Positions 34,597 through 43,600 of a stretch of 64,000 bases of DNA are shown here, piece by piece. The notes under the pieces were generated by a model. That model was not told the origin of the DNA. It saw only the letters and a program-made list of their open reading frames with translations, and ran no database searches. The DNA is from Roseomonas indoligenes (GTDB lineage: Bacteria; Pseudomonadota; Alphaproteobacteria; Acetobacterales; Acetobacteraceae): assembly GCF_017813365.1 (NCBI RefSeq), contig NZ_JAGIZA010000002.1, positions 124,001 to 188,000 on the forward strand, read 5' to 3'. The position numbers and the translations under genes are program-made. Numbering within the stretch: the first letter of the stretch is position 1; each line of letters starts with the position of its first letter.

Positions 34597-36816
34597 TCAG
34601 GGCGCCGTGTCCACGGGAACGGGAACCAGGGCGATGCGGCGCCCGGTCGCGCGAGCGATCTGGACCGCGGCGGCAAAGCCGCGGGCATAGGCGGCCAGGT
34701 CCTCCACGGCCGGGGCACCCGGCGCGAAGAGCGGGTCCTCCGACGCGACGACGAGCAGCAGGTCGGTGCCGTAGGGCTCGTCGATCCGCCAGCCCGGGAA
34801 GCCCGGGCGCGGATCGCCCAGGCGTATCCGGGCGCCCGGCGCCCCCGCCGTGCCCGGCTCCAGCCGCGCCACCGCGCCGTCCGAGGTCGCGTAGGCGACG
34901 TGAAGATGCGTGGCCCAGGCGGGCAGCGTGACGGCAAAGCGGAGCAGCTGGCCCTTGCGGAGCGGCCGCGCCCCGTCCAGCGCCACCTCGGGTCCCTCGC
35001 CGGGGGTGGCGAGGACGGGACGAAGGGCATTGACCAGGGGACAGAAGGGACCGTCGAAGGTGCCGAGGTCCAGCCGCGCCGCGCCGGAGGGGAGGTTCCG
35101 GCGGGTGATTGCCTGCCGCACGGCGTCGGCCTCCGCGCGGGGCAGCACGCCGCCCAGGCGGAAGCCGTTCTCCTCGATCCTTGCCGAGAGGAGGCCGCAG
35201 GGGGCTGCGGCCACGGCAGCGGCGGAAATGGCCCGCCAGTCCGGGCGTGGGACCGGGAGGAGCGCGGCCTGGGCGCCGGGCGGCGCTGCAGCGGGTGGCG
35301 GGGCCTGCGGCGCCGGAGCAGCGGGAGGATTCTCGGGCACGGACTGAGGCTGGGCCGGACGCGACGGGTCCGGCCCCGGTGACGTGGGGCTGGGCCGTAT
35401 TGCCGGGATCTCAGGCTCGGGTTGGGAAGCCGACGGGCCAGGGGCCTGGGCCGGCAGCGCGGGCGGGAGTGGGGCCGGATCGGGCTGCGCGACGGGCGGT
35501 GATGTCGGGGGCCGTGCCGGGGTGGAGGGCTGCTGCACCGCCGGGGCTTGCGGGACCGCCGTCGGCTCGCGGAACGGGGCTGCCGTTGGAGCCTGGGTGG
35601 GCGGAACCTGGGCGGGTGGGATCGGCGCCACCTCCGCCGGCGACTGGGGGGGCTGCGGGGCCGGGGCGACGGGCGCTGTCTGGACGGCGGGCGGCTGGGC
35701 TGCGGGGCTGGTGGAGGGGGCCTGGGCGGTCACCAGGGGCGGGCTGGGCGCTTCACCTCGCGGGATCAGCAGGAGGGCGCCGGCGCCGAGGGCGGCCAGT
35801 GCCCCGAGGCCGGCGGCCGGAAGCAGCCAGGCGGGGCGGCCGGACCGGGCCGGCGATGCGGCCGGTGGCGAGGAGGATGCGATGACGCGGGGCGGCGTGA
35901 CCACGCACGTGGCGTCCTCAGGCTCCTCCCTGGCGACGGCGGGCGCCGCGGCGGCTGCCTCAAGCGCGGCGGCGAAGGCGCGCGCGTCGGGCCAGCGGTC
36001 CTCCGTGCGCTTGGCGAGCGCCCGCGCCACCACCGCGTCCAGCGCGGGCGGCAGGGAGGGGAGGCGGGCCGAGGGGGGCGGCGGCTCCGTGTTCAGTACG
36101 TTGTGGATCAGCGCGGTGATATCGCCGGTGAAGGGCTTCTTCCCGGTGAGCAGCTGGTAGAGCATCACGCCCGCCGCCCAGATGTCGGCGCGGGCGTCCA
36201 GCGCGTCGCCGCGCAGCTGTTCCGGCGCCATGTAGCTCGGCGTGCCCATGAGCGTGCCCACCTGGGTCATCGCCGAGTTCTCGATCCGCGCGATGCCAAA
36301 ATCCGCGAGCTTGGCGTCGCCCTCCTCCGTCAGCATGACGTTGGCGGGCTTGATGTCTCGGTGGATCACGCCGCGGCCATGCGCGTAGGCGAGCGCGGCC
36401 AGCACCTGGCCCATGATGCGCGCGGTCTCGCGCAGGGGCAGGCGCTCCTCCCGGTCCAGCAGGGCCTTCAGCGTGCCGCCATGGACCATCTCCATGACGA
36501 TCCAGGCCGTGCTGTCGTTCTCGCCGTAGTCGTAGACGCCGACGATGCCGGGATGGGAGAGCCGGCCGGCCGCCTGGGCCTCGCGCTTGAAGCGGCCTGC
36601 CGCTTCCACGGCCTCCGCGTCGTCGGGGGCGGGCTTGCGGACCACCTTGATCGCGACACGGCGCTCGATCTGCCGGTCGAACCCGTCCAGCACCACGCCC
36701 ATGGCGCCGGCGCCGAGCGTGCCGCGCAGTTCGTATTTCTGGTCGCCGGTCCAATCGCCGAAGCCGTGCGGCAAGGCCTGTGACACCGGGCGCCCCTCTC
36801 CCTGTCGTTCCGCCAT
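34597..36816 (-). CDS. Hanks-type Ser/Thr protein kinase (PpkA-like) with periplasmic domain
   Basis: A 739-residue transmembrane kinase. The cytoplasmic kinase domain (about 25-290) has the Gly loop LGAGAMGVV (34-42), catalytic VAIKVV (Lys57), GVIHRDIKPANVMLTEEGDA, ADFGIARI and GTPSYMAPEQLRGDALDARA, so it should be active. One membrane helix (LLPAAGLGALAALGAGALLL, about 327-347) is followed by some 170 residues rich in Pro, Ala and Gln. The C-terminal domain ends with ATHLHVAYATSDGAVARLEP and PYGTDLLLVVASEDPLFAPG, reminiscent of DUF4384 domains found with such kinases. With TagH (FHA) and the PP2C phosphatase near the T6SS genes it may form a phospho-switch for secretion (known for PpkA/PppA/Fha). 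It is not inside the T6SS operon. Confidence 0.88.
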   Translation of the reverse strand: MAERQGEGRPVSQALPHGFGDWTGDQKYELRGTLGAGAMGVVLDGFDRQIERRVAIKVVRKPAPDDAEAVEAAGRFKREAQAAGRLSHPGIVGVYDYGENDSTAWIVMEMVHGGTLKALLDREERLPLRETARIMGQVLAALAYAHGRGVIHRDIKPANVMLTEEGDAKLADFGIARIENSAMTQVGTLMGTPSYMAPEQLRGDALDARADIWAAGVMLYQLLTGKKPFTGDITALIHNVLNTEPPPPSARLPSLPPALDAVVARALAKRTEDRWPDARAFAAALEAAAAAPAVAREEPEDATCVVTPPRVIASSSPPAASPARSGRPAWLLPAAGLGALAALGAGALLLIPRGEAPSPPLVTAQAPSTSPAAQPPAVQTAPVAPAPQPPQSPAEVAPIPPAQVPPTQAPTAAPFREPTAVPQAPAVQQPSTPARPPTSPPVAQPDPAPLPPALPAQAPGPSASQPEPEIPAIRPSPTSPGPDPSRPAQPQSVPENPPAAPAPQAPPPAAAPPGAQAALLPVPRPDWRAISAAAVAAAPCGLLSARIEENGFRLGGVLPRAEADAVRQAITRRNLPSGAARLDLGTFDGPFCPLVNALRPVLATPGEGPEVALDGARPLRKGQLLRFAVTLPAWATHLHVAYATSDGAVARLEPGTAGAPGARIRLGDPRPGFPGWRIDEPYGTDLLLVVASEDPLFAPGAPAVEDLAAYARGFAAAVQIARATGRRIALVPVPVDTAP

Positions 36817-36879
36817 GCTACAGGCCGGGGTGCGCCCTGCACCACCCTCCCATGGCGGGTTTCGGTGCCCTTCGGCCCG

Positions 36880-37659
36880 TCATGGCAGCGCGAAGAGGGA
36901 GCTGGGGTCGCCCGCCAGGCCGAGGTTTCCCCGGTGCTCCAGCCGGATGGCCGGGTCGCACCAGAGGGTGCCGCCCAGGCCGCGCCAGCGGGCGCAGAAC
37001 AGGTAGTCCTCGCTGAGATAGCGGCCGGGCGAGGATTCGGTGCCGGGCTCGATCGCCGTGTCGAACAGGGCGTGGAGGATGCCTTCGTCCGTGGCGTGGC
37101 GCGTCCCGGGCAGGGCCTCGGCCATGCGCGTCAGCACCTCGCGCCGGATCAGCAGGAAGCCGGTGCCGATGGTCGCCACCTCCACCGCGCCGGTCGCGGG
37201 CTCGCTCCGCACCAGGCCGTCGGCCCCGGGCGCGAAGCCGGCCACCCACTCCTCCCGGTCCAGGCGCTTGCTGCGGTAGAGGCCACCGATCACCTCCCGC
37301 CCGTGCCCGAGCAGGCGCAGCACGGCGTCCGCCCCGAAGCCGATATCGGCGTCGATGAAGAGCAGGTGGGAGGCCGTGGAGGCGAGGAAACGGGCGACGA
37401 GGGCATTGCGGGCACGCGGGATGAGACTCTCGTTCTCCACCGTGGCGCAGGCGAAGGGCAGGCCGAGGGCGTGAAGGGAGCGCTGCGTCTCCAGCAGCCC
37501 GCGGAGCGTTGCGGTCGTCAGCATCCCGCCGTAGCAGGGCAGGGCTGCCATCAGCCCGGTGCAGAGGATCTCCGAGCGGAAGACCGGCGCCCCGGGCAGG
37601 ACCCAGGGCGGGGCCGGGCGGTGCTCGAGGAACAGGGGCGCCGGCCCGGTTTCCGTCAT
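36880..37659 (-). CDS. Glycosyltransferase-like (GT-A fold) protein
   Basis: A 259-residue protein with a GT-A-like core: LMAALPCYGGMLTTATLRGL, then NESLIPRARNALVARFLAST leading into SHLLFIDADIGFGADAVLRL, where DADIGF is a DxD-type metal/nucleotide-sugar motif. GGLYRSKRLDREEW and TGFLLIRREVLTRM follow. No membrane segment or signal is seen. It sits between the CHAT lipoprotein gene (15 bases) and the kinase gene. A role in glycosylating the secreted TpsA adhesin or an envelope glycan is possible (inference from position only). Confidence 0.7.
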   Translation of the reverse strand: MTETGPAPLFLEHRPAPPWVLPGAPVFRSEILCTGLMAALPCYGGMLTTATLRGLLETQRSLHALGLPFACATVENESLIPRARNALVARFLASTASHLLFIDADIGFGADAVLRLLGHGREVIGGLYRSKRLDREEWVAGFAPGADGLVRSEPATGAVEVATIGTGFLLIRREVLTRMAEALPGTRHATDEGILHALFDTAIEPGTESSPGRYLSEDYLFCARWRGLGGTLWCDPAIRLEHRGNLGLAGDPSSLFALP

Positions 37660-37674
37660 GCCGCGGGCGGTGCC

Positions 37675-40632
37675 TCAGCCCGCCGTGCCGGGCGTGGCCG
37701 CGGCGGAGCGCACCGGCGCGCCGGGTCCGGGGCCGGGCCCGATGAGAGCGAAGGGAGCCCAGAGGCCGGGATGCGAGGCGCCGGGCACGCGCATGAGGTC
37801 CAGCTGCGCCTTGCGCAGCGCATCCGCCGGCGCCGCCCCCTCGCGGATGTTCTGCAGGGTGAAGGCGGCCACGCGCGCAGCGGCCACGTCGTTGACGTAC
37901 CAGTGCGTCACCATCAGCCCGCGCGCGCCGGAGAAGAAGAAGGCGCGGGCGAGGGTGGAGAGGCTTTCCCCCGCCGCCGCGCCCCCGCCGGAGTTGCAGG
38001 CGGAGAGCACGACGAGGTCGGCGTCCAGGTCCAGGTCCAGCACCACGCCGGAGGTGAGCAACGCCTGCGTGGCATCCGGCCCGTTCGCCGCCGCGGAGGC
38101 GACGATGGCAGGCTCCGTCAGGCAGGCGAGGTCGGAGGGCAGGACGCCATGGGTGGCGAAGTGCAGCACGCGGTAGTCGCGCAGCCGCACCCCGCGCACG
38201 GCGGCGGCCGTGAACTCGCCCCCCATCCGCCGATCGCCCGGCGATGCGCCCGAGACCTGGGCGGCGGCGGCCAGTTCCAGGGCCGTGGCGGGCAGGCGCG
38301 ACAGGGAGGCGAGGCCGCGCCCGCATTCCGGGGCGGCCGGGAAGGAGCGTGCGGCGAAGGAGGCCGGGACCGGCCGCGGGTCGCCGAAGCCGAACCACGG
38401 CCGGGGTGCGCCCGAGCGCCCGGCGCGGCGGAGCGAGACGAGGCTGGCCGGTGCCGGCACGTGCGAGATCGGCATCTTCGCCAGCAGGAAGGCCGCGCCC
38501 TCCTGCGAGTCCGCGCGCGGCGGCGGGGCCGTGACGAAAATGCCGTAGGGGATGGAGAGCAGCGATCCCTCCGGCGCGGCGACGAGGGCGGTCGCGCGCT
38601 CCAGCACGGGCGCCGAGCCGCCGAGCACCGCGGCGTAGAGCGCGTGGGCGTCGCCCGCCGCGAAGGGCTTCTTGCCGTCGCCCGCCTCCACGCTCGCCCG
38701 CACGCGGCCGACGAGGGCGTCCACCGTCCGGCTGTCCGCCCCCACGCGCGTCGCGGTGATGGCGCTGTCCAGCAGCACGAAGGTCCAGCCGCGGCGCGTC
38801 TCGGGCAGGGTGGTCGCCACCAGCGCCTCGCCGGGGGCGAGGGCGGCGAGGACTTCCCGCGCGGAGGCGACGGACTGGACGAGTTGCGCGTAGCCGGGCG
38901 CGGCCGCCTGGGCGGCGCCGTCGGCCTCCGCGGCGGTCGATTCAGCTTCTGCGATGCGGGCGTTCAGGGCGGCCAGGTCCGTGCGCCCGCCCTCCACGGC
39001 GGCGTCGCGCTCGCGGTAGCTGATCGTCAGGGCGCGGTCCGCGGCCTCGCGCCGGCGCAGCGCATCGGCCACGGCGGGATTGCGGGCGCCGGCCGTCAGC
39101 CGGGCGGCGGCGGTGGCGATCTGGGTGGCGGTGACGCCGCCCTGGGCGACCTGCGCGGCCTCGAAGGCTTCCGAGAGCGCCTCCTGCGTGCCGGGGGCGG
39201 CCAGGGCGTCGATGCAGGGGGCGATGCGCTCGCTCGACGTGCCCTCCCGCAGGGTCCGCAGGATGGCCACCGCCTCGCGGCAGAACCCGGCGGCGGCGCT
39301 GGATGATGCATTGGCGGCCCGCAGCAGCAGCGTGTCCGCCAGCGGGCGGGAGCGCGGCACGCCGCGCGCGAAGCGCAGGGAGGCGCGGCCGAAGCTGGCA
39401 TCCGCCCCCGCGCTGTCGCCGGCCGCCACCTCCACCGCGCCGCCGGTGCGGGCGAGGCGGGCCTGGATCACGTCCTCCCCCACCGGGTTGCCCGCGGCGG
39501 CGGCCAGGCGCGCGGCGTCCTCCGAGGCCCGCTCGGCCTCCGCGTTGCGGCCGGCGGCGCGGAGCACGGAAGCGGCGTTGCGCCGCGTCTCCACCATGCC
39601 GATGAGGGCGCGCGCCGCCATGGGATCCACGACGAGCGATGAGGCAGCCCCCAGCCGGGCGCCGGACCGGGCGCCGGACCGGGCCTCAGGCGGCGCGACG
39701 CGGGAATAGGTGTCGTAGCTTCCGGAGAGTAGCGCGAGGGCAGGCTCCGTGCGGCCGCGATTGGCCTCGTGCAGGCCGCGGTAATGGGCGAGCACCGCCC
39801 CGGCGAGCGGGTCCGCGGCGCGGGGCACGAGGGGGGCGGCGCGGGTGAACAGCGCCTCCGCCTCCGGGAAGCGACCCTGGTTGGAGAGCTGGATGGCCAG
39901 CAGGACCATCGGCTGGAAGCGGTCAGGGGAGTTCGGGCCCAGGGCGCGCTCCTGCAGGGCCAGGGCGGCGCGGTAGGCGGTTTCCGCCGCCACGAAGCGC
40001 TCGGCCTGGTTGGCGTCGCGGCCTACGGCCATCAGCCCCTCGTAGCGGCCGATGTCGCCGCTGGAGAAGGCCTCCCTCGCCAGGCGGGCGGCCATGGCGT
40101 CGAGGGCGGCGGAGGAGGGCGGCGCGGCATCGGCCGGGACGCGGCCGCTGAGGACGCCCAGCGCCTGCTCCGCCGCCGCGTAGCCGGGCAGAACGCCCTC
40201 CGCCACCCAGCTGCGGCTGCCGGAGGTGGCGGCGAGGATGAAGCCCGGCCAGCCGCCCGCGCGGCGGCGGCAATCCGCCAAGGCCGCGGGCATGTCGCCG
40301 AGCACGGCGCTGCCGCGCGGCGCGGCGCAGTCCAGCCGCGCGGAAGCGCCGGCGCGGGCCGCCTCGGCCGCCTGGAGCGGGGGGGAGGCGGGAACCTCGC
40401 GCAGCCGGGCGCTGGGACTGCTCCACTCGCCGCACCAGACATCGGCGCCACCCCCCGTGGCGGCCATCCGGCACTCCTCCCCCGCCGCGTTGCGGCCGAG
40501 GGAGACGGCGCCGGTGCTGGCCGAGGAGGAGGGGACATAGGCCGAGGGCGGCGGCGCGGTGCAGGCGCCCAGAACGAGGGCAGGCGCCAGCAGGAGGGCG
40601 CGGAGCGGCGGGCGGGCGGTGGCGGGCCGCAT
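37675..40632 (-). CDS. CHAT-domain protease lipoprotein of the two-partner secretion operon
   Basis: A 985-residue protein with a signal peptide and lipobox (LAPALVLGACTAPPP; Cys about 24), then a helical repeat region with TPR-like segments, and a C-terminal CHAT caspase-like domain. The catalytic pair is visible: His828 in YRVLHFATHGVLP and Cys879 in DLVVLSACNSGGG, followed by LARAFFFSGARGLMVTHWYV. CHAT domains are cysteine proteases, usually found with TPR arrays. Export to the periplasm or outer membrane is unusual compared with cytoplasmic defence-type CHAT proteins. It starts 2 bases after the tpsA stop, so it belongs with the TPS operon and may process or release the TpsA protein (inference). 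Confidence 0.85.
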   Translation of the reverse strand: MRPATARPPLRALLLAPALVLGACTAPPPSAYVPSSSASTGAVSLGRNAAGEECRMAATGGGADVWCGEWSSPSARLREVPASPPLQAAEAARAGASARLDCAAPRGSAVLGDMPAALADCRRRAGGWPGFILAATSGSRSWVAEGVLPGYAAAEQALGVLSGRVPADAAPPSSAALDAMAARLAREAFSSGDIGRYEGLMAVGRDANQAERFVAAETAYRAALALQERALGPNSPDRFQPMVLLAIQLSNQGRFPEAEALFTRAAPLVPRAADPLAGAVLAHYRGLHEANRGRTEPALALLSGSYDTYSRVAPPEARSGARSGARLGAASSLVVDPMAARALIGMVETRRNAASVLRAAGRNAEAERASEDAARLAAAAGNPVGEDVIQARLARTGGAVEVAAGDSAGADASFGRASLRFARGVPRSRPLADTLLLRAANASSSAAAGFCREAVAILRTLREGTSSERIAPCIDALAAPGTQEALSEAFEAAQVAQGGVTATQIATAAARLTAGARNPAVADALRRREAADRALTISYRERDAAVEGGRTDLAALNARIAEAESTAAEADGAAQAAAPGYAQLVQSVASAREVLAALAPGEALVATTLPETRRGWTFVLLDSAITATRVGADSRTVDALVGRVRASVEAGDGKKPFAAGDAHALYAAVLGGSAPVLERATALVAAPEGSLLSIPYGIFVTAPPPRADSQEGAAFLLAKMPISHVPAPASLVSLRRAGRSGAPRPWFGFGDPRPVPASFAARSFPAAPECGRGLASLSRLPATALELAAAAQVSGASPGDRRMGGEFTAAAVRGVRLRDYRVLHFATHGVLPSDLACLTEPAIVASAAANGPDATQALLTSGVVLDLDLDADLVVLSACNSGGGAAAGESLSTLARAFFFSGARGLMVTHWYVNDVAAARVAAFTLQNIREGAAPADALRKAQLDLMRVPGASHPGLWAPFALIGPGPGPGAPVRSAAATPGTAG

Positions 40633-40634
40633 GG

Positions 40635-43600
40635 TCAGTAATCCTCGCGGCGGATGTTGGGGGGCGCGAGGCTGCCCTCCTCGGAGGGGTCGCGGCCGAT
40701 GCGGATGGTGATGTTCGGCGTCGGCGGCCTCAGGCGCTGGATCGCCGTCAGATCCTCGGCGGGATCGACGCGGCGAAGCACGGTGAGGGGGCTGTCCACC
40801 AGGGTCGAGCCCACCGGGATATCCGTGACCGGGGTGGTTGGCGGCGGTGGGCTGGCCGGGGGGACGTTGCCGCCCGGGGGCGGAGAGGGGGGCGGGGGTG
40901 AAGGCGGTGGTGACGGCGGCGGAGGCGACGGGGGTGGAGGAGAGGGCGGTGGAGGCGACGGAGGCGGAGGGGAGGGCGGCGGCGGCGAAGGCGGCGGCGG
41001 GGAAGGCGGCAGGGCCGCGCAGGAGGCGACGCCGATCGCGCAGGCGTTGAACAGATAACCGTTCGCGTTCGGCAGCGGCTCCGCGAGCGGGGTGCCGGTC
41101 GCGGTGGCGCGCCGCCCGGCGGCGGCGGCGGGTCCGCCGGTGATGCCGGCGATCGTGCCCGTCAGGTTCGCCCCGGCGCCGCCGGCAACGGTGAGGGCGC
41201 CCGCGTCGATCGCGCCCTCGGCCGTCCCGCCCGTCCCGAGCGACAGGCCGACGGCGGCGCCACGAGCGTCCAGCCCGCCGAAGGTGACGCGCGGCCCGGC
41301 AATGCTGAGCGTCGGCGCCGCGGCCCGGCCCGCCAGGGTCGCCAGCGTGCCCGCCGTGACGCGGATCTCGCCGGCCGCCTGCAGCAGGCCGGCAAGGGCG
41401 AAGCTGTCGGCCGCGATGGCGAGGTCGCCCGTGCGGGCGATGGCGGAGTTGCCGTTCACCCGGATGCTGCCGGAGGGGCTGGAGAGGCTCGTGCTGGAGC
41501 CGGAGACGGTGCCGTCCACGGTGAGGTCGCCGGCCTGCGCGATCTCCAGCGCGCCGCCGGCCTGGACGAGATTGCCAGCCGGGACGGTGAGCAGCGCGCC
41601 CGAATTGGCGAGCCGAAGGTCGCCGCCGGTACTGGAGGCCGTGAGCGCCGTGAGAGTGTTCGCGCCCAGCAGAGTGGCCGCGCCGGGGGTCTGGAGGGCG
41701 AGGCTGCCGCCGCCGATACGGCCCGCGCCGCTCTCGGTGATCGTGCCGCTCGCCACCAGGCGGACCGCCGGCGATTGCACCGCGCCGGTGATGGCCAGGG
41801 CGCCGTCGGTGCCGAGGTTAAGGGCCGTGCCGGCAGTGAAGTCGCCGAGCACGGGCAGCGCGTTGCCGGCATTGGCGAGCGTCGCCGTGCCGCCGGCGCT
41901 GCCGGAGAGGGTGGCGGCCGAGAGGGTGGTGCCGGCATCCTGCGTGATGCCGCCGAGGCTCTGCAGGATCAGCGCGTTCGATGCGGCGAGACTTCCGGCG
42001 AAGCGGATGTTCGCCGCGGTCGTCACGGGCGTGCCGCGCAGGCTTGCGGCGCCGAGGCGGAGCGTGTCCGCCGTGATGCGTGAGACCGTGGTGGGGTTCA
42101 CGTTCAGCGCACCGGCCTGCACGGCCGTGCTGCCGAGGATGAAGGCCCGGTTGTCGCGCGGTGCGGCCTCCACCAGCGGCGCGGTGACGGTGCCGCCGGG
42201 GATGAACACGGATCCCGTGGTGGTCGGCGCCGGGACGCTGAGGCCGTTGGCGAGGAAGCTGATGGACTGCGTCGCCGACAGGTTGCTGCGCACCGTGATC
42301 GTGCCGCCGGTGCGCAGGCCGATGCGGGTGGCTGTGACGTCGCCGCTGGTGAGGAGGTCCGTATTGCCGTTGTCTAGCAGGAAGGTGCCTGCCACGCTGG
42401 TGGCGCCGAGTGTCGAGACGCTGTTGGGTGTAGAGGCGCCGTCGAGGAGTGCATCGCCTCCGGAAGTCGCGGCAAGGCTGGCGGCCGCAATCCGTCCACC
42501 GGTCTGCGTGATCCCGCCTGTGCCCGCGCTGAGGCGGACGAGGTCGGTCAGCGTCGCGTCGCCGAGCGTGCCGGCCAGGGTCAGCCTGGACGCCCGCGTG
42601 AGGTCCGTCGTGCCGGATACGGGATCGTAGCCCGCCAGGACCGAAGCGGTGCCGCCCGAGAGGACGGTGCCCCCTGCTTCCAGCGCGAGATCGCCACCCG
42701 CGCGCAGCGCCACGTCGCCGCTGGTGGCGGTGACGGTGCCCGGCACGGTGAGACTGTCCGCGGCCGTCACCTGAACCGCGCCCGCGGTGGAGGTGATCGT
42801 ACCCGCGACCCGCGCTGCGCCGACCTGGCTGATCTCGACGTCTACCCCGGCCTGGACGGCGCCGCCGGCCGGCACCGTGAGGAGCGCGGAGGTGTTGTTC
42901 AGCCGTAGAGCGCCGGCAACGCTGGAGGACCCGAGGGCGTCCACGGTGTTGGCGCCGCGCAGGTCCGCCCCGCCGCCGGTCGTCTGCACGGCAAGGCTGG
43001 TGGCCGAGATCCGGCCGACACCCGTCTCCAGAATGCCGCCACCGGCGGAGAGCGAGACGGCACCGGTACTGTCGAGGAAGCTTCCGACCGTGATCCCGCG
43101 CGACGAGGTCACGCCGAGGCTGCCCGCAGCGACGGTGCCGATCGTCGTGATGTCGGTGCCCGTATCCAGCAGGAAGGTGCCGGCCACGCTGCTCGCGGCC
43201 AGGCCCGTGATCTCGTTCGGCACCGTTGCGCCGATGATCCGCGCATCGCCGCCCGAGAGGACGGAGAGGCTGTCCGTGAGAACCTGCCCGCCCGTCTGCA
43301 GGATGCCGCCGGTGCCCGCGCCGATCTCCACGGCGCCGGTCAGGGAGTCGTCGCCCAACTGGCCTGCCAGGGTAAGCGAGCTGGCGCCGGCGGTGTTCGT
43401 GGTGCCGGTCGACGGGTCATAGCCCGCGAGCACGGAGACGCTGGATGGCGTGGTATAGCTGGCCACCGTGCTGCCGGCCTGAAGCGCGATGTCGCCCCCC
43501 GCCCGCAGGCCGACAGTGCCGCCACCGGTGACCGTTCCGGACACCGTCATGTCGCCCGTTGTTGTCAGGCCGATGGAGCCGGCGGAGGAACTGACGATGC

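Noticed and set aside
40866-41010. CRISPR-like short tandem repeats
   Set aside because: The units are contiguous, in frame and encode PPPSP; there are no spacers.
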